Below the pieces are notes generated by a model. It saw only the letters and a list, made by a program, of their open reading frames with translations, searched no databases and had not been told where the DNA came from. Shown one piece after another: positions 1-9,000 of a stretch of DNA of 25,562 bases. Each line of letters begins with the position of its first letter. Position 1 is the stretch's first letter. The position numbers were made by a program, and so were the translations under genes. This stretch comes from an uncultured Varibaculum sp. (GTDB lineage: Bacteria; Actinomycetota; Actinomycetes; Actinomycetales; Actinomycetaceae): the NCBI GenBank assembly GCA_947253735.1, contig CAMYAU010000007.1:1-25562 (forward strand). The letters run 5' to 3'.

Positions 1-1
1 C

Positions 2-1651
2 GCGAAGCAAGAAACATATACTACCGGTAAAGCGTATACCGTTGACGAATACGAAAAACGGTTTATGGAATACTATGACTCGGTAACTCCGGAGGGTGCA
101 AAGAAGAATCTGGAGGCAGCGCAGGCGAAGCTGGCAGACTTGCAGGCTAAGGCTAAAGCTGCAGAAGAAAAAGTCACTAGTGTCGAAAAGGATGTAGCCT
201 CCGCTCAGGCCGAAACCCAGACGAAGGACGCGGCTTGGCAAAGTGCACTACACAAAGAAGCTGACGCCGCTGCGGCTATCGAAACTGCCAGACAAAAGGT
301 TGCGGACGCGGAAAACCAAAAGACGGCAGCTGAGGGAGAGGCAAGAGAAAAAGAGCAGGCACTGCAGGCAGCTACAGCCGCTGCTACTGTTGCTCAGGAC
401 GCCCTCACGAAAGCAAATACCGAGGCAGATGTCGCGCAGAAAGCTCTAGAGACAGCGCAGCAGCAGGTCAATAAAAAAGAAGCCATACAAGCTGAAAAAA
501 AGCAGGCTCTAGACGGGCTCACAGCTGGTGGCGCTTTGGCGGCGGCACAAAAGGAGCTAACGCAAGCTCAACAGGAACTAGCTGCAGCGAAAGAGAAAGT
601 CCAAGCAGCTGTCGCCCAGCTGCAAAAGGTGACCCAGGAGCAGCAGCTAGCGGAGCAAGCTAAAACGGCAGCAGATAAAGATCAGGAGGAGGCGACAACT
701 GAAAACCAGCAGGCAGCGGAGGCAGTCAACAAAGCTGAAAATGAGCGTGCGGTCGCGCAAGCGGAACTAAATCCGCTAGCTGAACAGCAGATAGCTCATG
801 ATCAGCTGGTAGCTAAGGCAGAAAAGGCAGCTCAAGACCTACAGCAGGCGAAAGCTGCCGCTGACAAAGCAAATAAAGACCTGGAAGTAGTAACCAAAGT
901 TGCCGCCGACCTGCAAAATGAGAAAGAAAGTAAGCAAGCGCTCGCGGATAAACTAGCGGCTATTAATGGTGAGCAGGCCTTGGAAAAAGGTATGCCCGCT
1001 GGTGACAGCGACCTAGATAATCTGGGATTGCCCGCCCTCTTTAATGCCTATCCCAGTACCGTCGCTGCTGCTCAAAAGGCGCAAAAGGAAGCAGAAGATT
1101 TAGCTAGAGTGGCCGAAGCAGCAAAGGCTCTCCAGAAGCAGGCCGCCGCGGCTAATCAGCAAGCCCAAGCCAAACTGGCGATGGCTCAGGCAGAATACGG
1201 TTTATACCATCAAGTGCAAGCAGCCGCGTCCGCCAACCAAGCAACTTCTTTTGCGCCTGGTGAAACAATACAGGTGCATTTCACGGGATTCAGCCCCGGA
1301 AGTAGGAACCGGGTAATAATGCACTCAACCGTGGTTGACCTTGGGGTTCATGAGGCGATAGGAAAAGGAGAGTTTATCGTTCCCGTGAGGATCCCAGATG
1401 AACTGGGTACCCACACCATAACCGCCACCAACGAATGGGGCGAGAGCGCTAGCTTCAAATTCCAAGTAGGAGAGAAACCCTCAACGAATACGGCAGGAAA
1501 ATCAAAGGCTAAAGTCAGCAGGCAAGTAGCAAGCGAACAAATGCCCGTGACCGGGGTGTCTGTGAGCTCCCTCTTGGCGCTGAACTCCCTAGCAGTAATC
1601 ACCGGAGTGGGACTGGTGGCCGCTAGCCGCCGCCGCTCCCAAGAGGTCTAG
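2..1651 (+). CDS. LPXTG-type cell-wall-anchored coiled-coil surface protein (5' end outside window)
   Basis: The reading frame is open to the left edge, so this is the C-terminal part of a longer protein; the ATG at 65 is probably internal. From about nt 100 to 1220 the protein is Ala/Lys/Glu/Gln-rich with almost no aromatic residues, Gly or Pro, as in a long coiled-coil stalk. Around nt 1250-1475 follows a small beta-rich domain starting FAPGETIQVHFTGFSPGS, a pattern common in Ig-like repeats of actinobacterial surface proteins. The end carries a sortase signal: MPVTG at nt 1541-1555, a hydrophobic stretch and the basic tail RRRSQEV. The LPXTG motif has Met for Leu. The inferred role is a cell-wall-linked stalk displayed outside the cell, perhaps an adhesin; the ligand is unknown. 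A strong hairpin terminator follows the stop. Confidence 0.85.
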   Translation, partial: AKQETYTTGKAYTVDEYEKRFMEYYDSVTPEGAKKNLEAAQAKLADLQAKAKAAEEKVTSVEKDVASAQAETQTKDAAWQSALHKEADAAAAIETARQKVADAENQKTAAEGEAREKEQALQAATAAATVAQDALTKANTEADVAQKALETAQQQVNKKEAIQAEKKQALDGLTAGGALAAAQKELTQAQQELAAAKEKVQAAVAQLQKVTQEQQLAEQAKTAADKDQEEATTENQQAAEAVNKAENERAVAQAELNPLAEQQIAHDQLVAKAEKAAQDLQQAKAAADKANKDLEVVTKVAADLQNEKESKQALADKLAAINGEQALEKGMPAGDSDLDNLGLPALFNAYPSTVAAAQKAQKEAEDLARVAEAAKALQKQAAAANQQAQAKLAMAQAEYGLYHQVQAAASANQATSFAPGETIQVHFTGFSPGSRNRVIMHSTVVDLGVHEAIGKGEFIVPVRIPDELGTHTITATNEWGESASFKFQVGEKPSTNTAGKSKAKVSRQVASEQMPVTGVSVSSLLALNSLAVITGVGLVAASRRRSQEV

Positions 1652-1676
1652 GAAGCCAAACCTCCCTAAGTAATTT

Positions 1677-1715
1677 AAGGTTGTCCCCGGGCTTATTAAG
1701 CCCGGGGACAACCTT
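1677..1715. terminator. Strong hairpin terminator between convergent genes
   Basis: A perfect 19-bp inverted repeat (AAGGTTGTCCCCGGGCTTA at 1677-1695 and its complement at 1697-1715) lies 25 nt after the surface-protein stop and 68 nt from the stop of the converging gene. It is GC-rich at the core, and the right side ends in CCTTTA with only a short T-run. It probably stops transcription from both sides. Confidence 0.75.
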
Positions 1716-1783
1716 TACTCAATTAACAAACCGGAAAATAGGTAGCTAAAAAATGAGAGATAAAAATAGTTTAAATTAAGAAC

Positions 1784-2566
1784 CTATTTGAGTAGCCAGG
1801 TAGCCGCGGCTTCTTTATCTATGATGTTTCCGAAGTAGGAAATGCTAGCAGCATCAGGTTTGACCGCAACAAACCCCGTCACTGTTCCGGCGGCTTTTAA
1901 GGTTCCACTGCTCAGCGGTTCTTCATCTAGGAAAGGAATTTCTGTATTTTCCATATTTCCGAAATCCGATGTTTGCTTCCAATCAAACTGGTTGTAATCT
2001 ACCGGTTCAGAGCCGGTATTTTTGTAGGTAACTGTAACAAGAAGATACTTTTTATCAGCCTGATCAGTCTTTTCCGCTTTGGAATCTACTGATACCTGTA
2101 AACCATTGTCCAAAGTAACCGCTTTCCCGATGGCAAGCTTGCTGTTATCTGCCTTCTGTTCATCTTTCTTGGAATCACCGGCATCAGCTTTTTGACTCGT
2201 GCTAACAACCTTGGAACCGGAATCCAACTCTTTCGAGACATCATCAAGAGCTTTTGCGAACACCCACTGCGTGAAAAGAACAATTACAATGGCTACAACG
2301 TTAATTACTACTGCAGTAATCGTTAAACCTTTTCCGCCCGCTTTACCCTTGCGGATAGACAGGATAGCGATGATTCCTAGGACGAGACCGACAAGAGCTA
2401 ATTGGAATGAGAAGTTATTGAGAATCGGAATCCAGGAACCGATTATTGCAATAATTCCAAGCACCAGAGCAACGATTGCTAATCCTGAGGCTTTCGTGGG
2501 AACGGGAGAGGGCTGAGTATTTTGCCCTTGAATATCGGGTGGCGTTTGAGGCTGAATATCAGACAT
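1784..2566 (-). CDS. DUF4190/DUF4352-like membrane protein
   Basis: The predicted protein has 260 residues from the ATG at 2566. A longer frame from 2629 exists, but its extra 21 residues look non-native, whereas MSDIQPQTPP begins the Pro/Gln-rich cytoplasmic leader usual in this family. Two hydrophobic segments (about residues 28-50 and 54-70) and a third (about 78-102) follow, in the DUF4190 style with repeated LVLGIIAI. The last ~130 residues (from about AIGKAVTLDNGLQVSVDS) resemble the extracytoplasmic DUF4352 immunoglobulin-like fold, with the typical YLLVTVTYKNTGSEPVDYN strand pattern. It probably sits in the membrane with the C-terminal domain outside. The function of such proteins is not established. 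A purine-rich GAGAAAG lies upstream as a weak ribosome binding site, and a promoter candidate lies at 2733-2761. Confidence 0.8.
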   Translation of the reverse strand: MSDIQPQTPPDIQGQNTQPSPVPTKASGLAIVALVLGIIAIIGSWIPILNNFSFQLALVGLVLGIIAILSIRKGKAGGKGLTITAVVINVVAIVIVLFTQWVFAKALDDVSKELDSGSKVVSTSQKADAGDSKKDEQKADNSKLAIGKAVTLDNGLQVSVDSKAEKTDQADKKYLLVTVTYKNTGSEPVDYNQFDWKQTSDFGNMENTEIPFLDEEPLSSGTLKAAGTVTGFVAVKPDAASISYFGNIIDKEAAATWLLK

Positions 2567-2732
2567 GATTACGTACTTTCTCTGATTTACGATGTTGAAA
2601 CAGTTTGCAGAAAATAACCTGAAAGGCAAAATCTACAAGTTTGTATCTAAACGACGGGGAGGTACTGGTTTTCTTTTGTAATTTCATGTAAGCAAAACTC
2701 TGGAACAACCCCCATACCCCAAGTACAATGCG

Positions 2733-2761
2733 ATTCTCTCGGGGGAGGGTGAATCTGTCAA
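2733..2761 (-). promoter_or_regulatory. Candidate sigma70-type promoter for the DUF4352 gene
   Basis: Read on the minus strand, TTGACA (2761-2756) is followed after exactly 17 bases by GAGAAT (2738-2733). The -35 is a perfect consensus and the -10 matches 4 of 6. It would leave a 5' untranslated region of about 160 nt before the ATG at 2566. Confidence 0.4.
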
Positions 2762-2848
2762 GTACATTTGCCCTCATTCAAGGCATTAGGAAAAGATCTG
2801 TTGACTCGTTAATTCGGTTTAGCTGGGAGTAAAACCCCAATTTATCGG

Positions 2849-2936
2849 CGGAGATGGAGGGATTCGAACCCTCGAGGGGCTATCCACCCCAACTCCCTTA
2901 GCAGGGGAGCGCACTAGGCCACTATGCGACATCTCC
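2849..2936 (-). tRNA. tRNA-Ser (anticodon GCT)
   Basis: The minus-strand sequence folds as a class II tRNA of 88 nt. The acceptor stem is GGAGATG/CATCTCC, the anticodon arm CTCCC-CTGCTAA-GGGAG has anticodon GCT, there is a long variable arm with GGGG/CCCC pairing, and the T arm is GAGGG-TTCGAAT-CCCTC. The discriminator base is G. The 3' CCA is not encoded. The long variable arm and anticodon both specify serine (AGC/AGU codons). Confidence 0.97.
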
Positions 2937-2955
2937 AATGTCAAAGCACCCCCAT

Positions 2956-2984
2956 AGTTTAACGGACAGCAAGGTTAGCGGCAA
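2956..2984 (-). promoter_or_regulatory. Candidate promoter of tRNA-Ser
   Basis: On the minus strand, TTGCCG (2984-2979) and TAAACT (2961-2956) are separated by 17 bases. A start near 2949 would give a 13-nt leader before the tRNA. Both hexamers match consensus at 4 of 6 positions. Confidence 0.4.
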
Positions 2985-3144
2985 AAACTATTCGCGTGCA
3001 TCCGATCACTAGTCCCTTCGACTCACAGCTGTTAATGGCTTCAAAGTAGTCCGATGCTAACTGGCAAAACCGTAATTTATGTTGACTCTAGTCGCCGTAG
3101 CCTCTTTTCCAGGGTTTAAGACCCCCAGTAGTTAAAAAACCGAA

Positions 3145-3927
3145 ATGCCTAACATGATGAACATGCATCGTTACATCCAACCGCCTGACCAGCAACCGCC
3201 CAGGGAGCCACAAAACGGAGCTTCCCCAAAGCGGTCAGCCATAAAACAAGCGGCACGGCTAACTGGCCCGGTGGGTATGGGGTACCTGCCGCTGGGAATC
3301 GCATTCGGGGTATTCGCAGTCACCCAAGGGTTCCCCATTTGGCTGACCATTTTGTCGGCTGCCATTATTTATGCGGGCTCGATGGAGTTCACCGCGGTCT
3401 CCCTCATCCTAGGCGGGATTGACTTCTTTCAAATCGCCCTCACCACCCTGTTCGTAAACTTTCGTCATGTGTTTTACGGACTGAGTTTCCCGCTGTGCAA
3501 AATAAAATCTGCGCCCGCCCGCTTATATGCGATCCACTCGCTCACTGACGAAGCCTACGCCCTAAATGCTTCCCACCTGGCGGATAAGTGTCTAACCGGC
3601 CCGGTCGTCCTCTCTATCAATCTGCTCTGCCACCTGTACTGGGTAATTGGGGTAACCGTGGGTGCTCTCGTGGGGAAAGCCTTACCCTTTGATACTGATT
3701 TCCTGGGATTCGCCCTACCCGCCCTATTCGTAACTCTGGCAATAGATGCATATCGGCAAAGTGACTATCCGCTGCTTGGCTTAGCTGCTCTAGCCTGCGG
3801 TTTAATCGGCGCCATCTGGTGCGGAAAATATATGCTCATCACCGCACTTTCGCTTTTCACCCTGGTAGTTTTGCTGCATTGCGCCTGGGTAATGCGCCGC
3901 CGTTCTTCTGGGAAAGGGGGAGCCTAA
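3145..3927 (+). CDS. azlC: AzlC family branched-chain amino acid exporter, large subunit
   Basis: The protein has 260 residues. After a Pro/Gln-rich N-terminal tail of about 35 residues comes the family core: GPVGMGYLPLGIAFGVFAV, then SAAIIYAGSMEFTAVSLILGG and LTTLFVNFRHVFYGLSF, which are hallmark AzlC segments. Several further hydrophobic helices follow. AzlC pairs with the small AzlD subunit to export branched-chain amino acids and their analogues across the cytoplasmic membrane. azlD follows after a single base. The start is uncertain: ATGs at 3145, 3154, 3157 and 3163 are all in frame, and none has a clear ribosome binding site. The hydrophilic tail is longer than usual for the family. 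Confidence 0.92.
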   Translation: MPNMMNMHRYIQPPDQQPPREPQNGASPKRSAIKQAARLTGPVGMGYLPLGIAFGVFAVTQGFPIWLTILSAAIIYAGSMEFTAVSLILGGIDFFQIALTTLFVNFRHVFYGLSFPLCKIKSAPARLYAIHSLTDEAYALNASHLADKCLTGPVVLSINLLCHLYWVIGVTVGALVGKALPFDTDFLGFALPALFVTLAIDAYRQSDYPLLGLAALACGLIGAIWCGKYMLITALSLFTLVVLLHCAWVMRRRSSGKGGA

Positions 3928-3928
3928 A

Positions 3929-4261
3929 GTGAGTCCTGTAATCTACCCCTACGCTCTAGGGGCTATCGTTGTGATCTGGGCAGTGACCTACGTTTTGCGC
4001 GCTTTCCCCTTTGTGGCGCTGCGCGGAAAAGAAGAATCACAGCTGGTACATCTAGTAGCTACCAGTATGCCGCTGGGAGTAATGGTGATCCTGGTGGTGT
4101 TTTCACTGATGGGTATGGATTTTCATTCGCCCTCCTCCTGGGTGCCGGCAGCTGGCGGTATCCTACTTACCACGCTTATCCACTGGAAATGGGCAAATGC
4201 GATGCTCTCTATCGTGGCTGGGGTAGCTGCTTACTGGGCGCTAGGGATGTTACTTGCATGA
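3929..4261 (+). CDS. azlD: AzlD family branched-chain amino acid exporter, small subunit
   Basis: The protein has 110 residues with about four hydrophobic helices. It carries the family pattern of a Tyr-x-x-Arg-x-x-Pro motif (TYVLRAFPF) near the N terminus and the LVATSMPLGVMVILVVFSL segment. The start is a GTG one base after the azlC stop, with a strong purine-rich ribosome binding site (GGAAAGGGGGAG) inside the end of azlC, so the two are translated together. It is the partner subunit of AzlC in the exporter. The length is normal for the family. Confidence 0.92.
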   Translation: MSPVIYPYALGAIVVIWAVTYVLRAFPFVALRGKEESQLVHLVATSMPLGVMVILVVFSLMGMDFHSPSSWVPAAGGILLTTLIHWKWANAMLSIVAGVAAYWALGMLLA

Positions 4262-4417
4262 GGGCACGGCACAGTTAACGCACCGCAGTGAGCTCCTTTA
4301 AAATCGCCTGTAGTTGGCATCACTACGCTTTTAGCGTGGAAAGCTGCGGTCGGTAACTTGAGGGGACTAGGCTGAAAATGTCTTGGGATTTAGATCGTAA
4401 AGTTTGAGGAGGAAGAA

Positions 4418-5752
4418 TTGTCGCGCACATTTACCTCCTTCAAATACCACAATTACCGACTCTGGTGGATGTCCAATATTTTTGCCTCCACCGGAGTGTG
4501 GATGCAGCGAGTCGCCCAAGACTGGGTAGTGCTGATGGTACTCACCGACCAGTCAGGCTTCGCCGTTGGAGTGGTCACCGCGCTCCAATTCCTGCCTCAA
4601 TTGTTACTATCTATACCGGCGGGGATGCTGGCAGACCGCTTTAATCGGCGCCATATCATCCAGATATGTCAATGCATAGTTGCCCTGTGTGGACTGATAA
4701 CCGGGATTCTACTGCTGAGTGGAGTGGCCGCGCTCTGGCAAATCTACGTATTTGCCCTGGTGACTGGGGTTGCAGATTGTCTAACTTCCCCGGCGCGGCA
4801 AGCCTTCGTGTCCGAACTGGTCACCGCAGAGGACCTTCCGAATGCAGTGGGACTCAACTCGACTGCCTTTAACTCGGCACGCCTGATTGGCCCGGGTCTC
4901 GCCGGGTTCATGATTGCCGGAATTGGTCCGGGGTGGGTTTTTATCGCCAACTGTGTGCTGTTTATCGTGCCAGTTCTGGGATTAACGCTCATGGACACCA
5001 CCAAGCTTTTTAGCCGGGAAAAAACCACCCACACTCAGGGAATGATGCGGGAGGGGCTGCGTTACGTGCAAAATCGTACCGATATCAAAGCCATCATCGC
5101 GATTCTCACGGTAGTGGGAGCCTTGGGGATGAATTTCCAGCTCACTCAAGCGGTAATGGCCACCCGAGTATTCGACAAAGGTGCAGGTGAATACGGGTTA
5201 TTAGGGTCGATTATGGCGATCGGGGCCCTGGCAGGAGCCCTACAAGCTGCCCGGCGTCGCCAGCCTAGAGTATTTACCGTGGTGGTCTCGGCCGTCCTCT
5301 TCGGAATTTTGGAGGGCGCACTCGCGCTCGCTCCCACCTACGAAATCTTTGCGCTATTGCTAATTCCCACCGGATTTGTGATGCTAAACCTGCTCACCAG
5401 TGCTAACGCCACGATTCAAGTTTCTACCGAGGAAGAAATCCGCGGACGAGTACTCTCTATCTATTTCCTGTTCTTCCTGGGAACCACCCCGATTGGGGCT
5501 CCGATAATCGGCTGGGTAGCCGAACATTGGGGACCGCGGTGGTCGCTTGGAGTAGGCGCCCTCGCTTCGCTGCTGATTTCCCTAATAGTTGGACTTTGGC
5601 TGTGGCGGCATTGGAAAGTAGATATCACTGTCCGTGCCTCTCGTCCCTTCCTAAGTATTGAAGGGCCACGCGAACGCGCGATGCGACGCCGCACCGAACG
5701 CGCGGAGCGCCAGCGGATTATGGATAACCAGTCCCGCGATACCGGAACCTAG
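4418..5752 (+). CDS. MFS transporter (MFS_3 / EntS-like group)
   Basis: The 444-residue protein has about 12 hydrophobic segments. The start is TTG, fixed by the near-perfect ribosome binding site GAGGAGGAA at 4406-4414. The N terminus (FTSFKYHNYRLWWMSNIFASTGVWMQRVAQDWVVL) is characteristic of the MFS_3 group, and the MFS loop motif appears as GMLADRFNRR between helices 2 and 3. A central cytoplasmic loop and a basic, Arg-rich C-terminal tail follow. Known members export siderophores, drugs or unknown compounds; no substrate can be assigned. It stands alone, about 155 bp after azlD, in a separate transcription unit by spacing. Confidence 0.9.
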   Translation: MSRTFTSFKYHNYRLWWMSNIFASTGVWMQRVAQDWVVLMVLTDQSGFAVGVVTALQFLPQLLLSIPAGMLADRFNRRHIIQICQCIVALCGLITGILLLSGVAALWQIYVFALVTGVADCLTSPARQAFVSELVTAEDLPNAVGLNSTAFNSARLIGPGLAGFMIAGIGPGWVFIANCVLFIVPVLGLTLMDTTKLFSREKTTHTQGMMREGLRYVQNRTDIKAIIAILTVVGALGMNFQLTQAVMATRVFDKGAGEYGLLGSIMAIGALAGALQAARRRQPRVFTVVVSAVLFGILEGALALAPTYEIFALLLIPTGFVMLNLLTSANATIQVSTEEEIRGRVLSIYFLFFLGTTPIGAPIIGWVAEHWGPRWSLGVGALASLLISLIVGLWLWRHWKVDITVRASRPFLSIEGPRERAMRRRTERAERQRIMDNQSRDTGT

Positions 5753-5836
5753 GGCAGATAGCGCGAGTCTCGTCCTCGTGAACCCAATGTTTAGGCAGTT
5801 TTAAGGATGGGGAGGGGTAGAACCCAGCCGGAACAG

Positions 5837-5909
5837 TGCCCCCGAGACGATTCGAACGTCCGACACCCGCTTTAGGAGAGCGGTGCTCTATCCCCTGAGC
5901 TACGAGGGC
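5837..5909 (-). tRNA. tRNA-Arg (anticodon CCT)
   Basis: The minus strand folds as a 73-nt tRNA. The acceptor stem is GCCCTCG/CGGGGGC with one T-G pair, the D arm is AGCTCAGGGGATAGAGC, and the anticodon arm is CCGCT-CTCCTAA-AGCGG with anticodon CCT. The T arm carries GTTCGAATC. The discriminator is A, and CCA is not encoded. It reads AGG arginine codons. Confidence 0.96.
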
Positions 5910-5940
5910 GCAAGGCGGCCGTCAGCGCCTCAGCCAGTCT

Positions 5941-5969
5941 AGGATAACACTGGTTAGGCGGGCTCAAAA
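5941..5969 (-). promoter_or_regulatory. Possible promoter of tRNA-Arg
   Basis: On the minus strand, TATCCT (5946-5941) is a plausible -10. A weak -35, TTTTGA, lies 17 bases upstream (5969-5964). Transcription would begin near 5934, about 25 nt before the tRNA. Confidence 0.28.
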
Positions 5970-6064
5970 CTGGCGTCAGGTTTAATGAGAGAAAAACGCT
6001 ACGTGATAAATGTCGTTTTCATGATCTTAGGGCATGGCAACCAGGGAAAACCCCCACTTTCGCG

Positions 6065-6070
6065 TATGGT
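6065..6070 (+). promoter_or_regulatory. -10 hexamer of a likely leaderless promoter
   Basis: TATGGT lies exactly six bases (GGCATC) before the GTG start at 6077, which would place the transcript start on the start codon. No Shine-Dalgarno sequence is visible. No good -35 is seen. Confidence 0.35.
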
Positions 6071-6076
6071 GGCATC

Positions 6077-9000
6077 GTGAGCTTTAACCCGGAAACAGAG
6101 AAGACCCCAGAGGAAAACGTCAATAGTGAGGTCGCGGTGGAAGAAGCCGCCCCTCGGGGACGTAAACAGCTGGTAGAAGAGATGCTATCGCACTGGAATG
6201 CCAGTTTGGAGCATACGATCGCCGAGGAGACCTCCTCCGGATACCTGGAACTGTCTGCCGCCCACCCCGGTGGTTTGGCGCAGCTATATGGAGGACGTCC
6301 GACTCGCTTGTCTAATCTGGTGCGGGAACCACGAGCCCTGTCCTATTGCCGGATTAAGGCGCGCGAAGTACTCGCTGCCTCGCGTGATCGGGAATCCCGT
6401 TACGGTAGTGCACCGGTTTATCTGGCGATTGGGACCGCCTCTTGGCGGCAAGGGGGTTCTTTGGGGGCGGCGTGGGATCGTGCCGCCGACAAAGCCGCGT
6501 CCTCAACCACGAAAATGTCGGCCACCGCTGCCAGCGGCCTAAATATAGAAAATAATCGCTCTAACAACGAAGATGTCCCTGAAGAAGCTGTTGTCGATAG
6601 CGGGGTCTACGATATTGAACAAGTCCGCGCTAGCGAGCCGCGCACTATCACTGGGCCGGCACTGCTATGCCCGGTGGAACTATCTTTAACCGCTGATGAG
6701 GATGTGCTGATCACCTTAGATAACGCGGTGGAGTTGTGGCCCCCGCTGGAAGCAGCGCTGCGAGAAAAAGGCGAACAGGCAGAAATTGTTTCCATTCTGC
6801 AAAGTCTGCAAGCAGAGGTAGCCTTCAGCCCCACCAATGCCTTGCACGAGTTGCGACGTTTAGGGTTGCGTCACCTGTTGGGATTTGACCTGTACGACTC
6901 GCTAACTGTGGGACAATACCTGCATCCGTTATCCAATCTGGTCAAAGACTTTGCGCTCAACCAAGATTTATTAGAACAATCCGAGGTTACTGCGGCGCTT
7001 TGCGGAGATATAGAGGCCGCGGGCGCAGTGCTATCCGCCCTGCCGGAACCGGTATTGACCGATCGGGATCCCTTGGCGGAACACGGGGTAGGCGATCTTG
7101 ATCCCGCCCAACATAATATCCTTGATGCGGTAGCCTCCGGCGCAAACCTGCTGCTAGATGCGCCGCCAGAATCAGAAAAGACCTCCACGGTGGCCGCAAT
7201 ATTAGCTGATGCCGCCAGCGCGGGGCGCACTATCGCCTATGTGCCGGGGGCGCGGCGTCGTCTCCAACAGGTGTTGGGATATTTGAATCGCTTGGGGCTA
7301 GAGAGCCTCACTCTGGATTTATCTAACCGCAGCCGCTGGCGCGATATTGTACCGGCCAAGTTGCTGGAATCCCTGAATATTCCCATTGAATCACTGGATC
7401 CTGCGAGAGATGATGCCATCTTGAAGATGCGTCACGAACTGACCCAAGTGCGCTCCCAACTGGGCGGGTATATGGAACAGTTGCATCGCAAACGCGATCC
7501 TTGGCAGGTGTCTGCCTACGATGCCTTACAGGTGTTAGCTGATTTAACCTCTATGAAGCCCGGGCCACGCACCAAAGTACGTTTCGACCTGGAAACTTTG
7601 CATCGTATCGCTTCCGACGGGGCTAAACGGGCCCAAGAATTGCTTGCACAAGCAGAAAAAGAAGGGATTTTCTCGCAAACGCGGGCAACTAACCCTTGGC
7701 ATTCGGTAGTGATTTCTTCCCCTGAAATGGTTGACACGGCAGTCGATGGGGTCAGCCAACTCGCGGGACGTACATTACCGCAGGTGCGCGCGGATATTGA
7801 TCGTGCTCAAAAGGAAACCGGTTTACGGAGAGCCGTGGACTTGAACCAGTGGCATGACCAGTTGCGGATGCTAGATGGTCTGCGCGAAGCCATGGACGTG
7901 TTCAAGCCTCAGATTTTCGAACGCTCGGCTGCCGACATGGTGATCGCTACCGCTACCAAGAAATGGCGTAAAGAACGCGCCCTCAATATGAAAGAATCCC
8001 AGCGGCGTCGCCTGATAAAACAGGCCAAAGACATGGTGCGTCCCGGTCGCAAAGTCGAAGATCTGCATCGGGAACTAATCCGGGTACAGCAGCAACGTCG
8101 TATCTGGCGTGAATATTCTCCCGGTGGAGGCTGGCCGGTGCTTCCGGGACGCCTGGATCAAATGCAAAAGGCAGAGGAAGCGCTGCGTACCCATATCAAC
8201 CGCTTACAGCCATTCTTTTCTACTGGTTTCGGTGATTTAACTCGGATGCCTCTAGATGAGCTAGCCAGCTTGATGGATAGCCTGTCGAAAGATGAAAAAG
8301 GTGCCGAGCGTCTGCCGCAGCGAGTCTCGATCCTGAAAGAACTACATGATTTAGGTCTCGATGAACTAGTTAACGACCTGCGGGAACGGCGAGTGCCGGT
8401 CGAACTTTTGCGCACAGAACTAGATCTTGCCTGGTGGGCATCAGCATTGGCTGAAATGTTGCGTCTTGATGACCGCTTGGCGCATTTTGATGGCGAACGC
8501 CTCAGTGAGCTATCGGCACGGCTGCGTGAACTGGATCTGGCACAAGTAAATTCGCTTTCCGGGCAAGTGTTGCGGCAAGTTCGTCAGCAGCTAGCAAAAC
8601 TGGTGGATTCTCAGTCTGAAACCATCTCCGACCTGGAGCAAGTGCTAAAGGATGCTCGCAGTGATCTGCCGGATATTATCGGACAGTTCCCGATCGTGGA
8701 GAGACTTCGTCCTATCCGGGCAATCCCACCGGTTCTGGTACCGCAGGTACTAGGTAATGATCACCCCGTGGATTTGCTGGTATTGGACGGGGTAGAAAAC
8801 ACCGACCTGGCGGAGGTAATCCCCGCGATTGCGCGAGCAGAACAAGTAATCGTGGTTGGCGATGTTCGCCGCAGTGAACAGGGAACCGTGTCCGAATTTG
8901 CGGGGATATTCCCGCAGCTAACGGCACCCCCTACCCGTTCGCGGGTAAATGAATGGGTAGCCTCGTTCTTGGCAGAACACGACTATGGCCGGGATGTGAT

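Noticed and set aside
2199..2516. Plus-strand frame of 105 codons inside the DUF4352 gene
   Set aside because: It is entirely antisense to a gene with clear membrane and domain patterns; its own product looks like random Arg/Thr-rich sequence.
2567..2629. Longer start for the DUF4352 protein at 2629
   Set aside because: The extra residues do not look like a signal peptide, and the ATG at 2566 starts the family-typical Pro/Gln-rich leader.
4325..4337. Hairpin ACGCT-TTT-AGCGT as terminator of azlCD
   Set aside because: The stem has only five perfect pairs and is not followed by a T-run; too weak to list.
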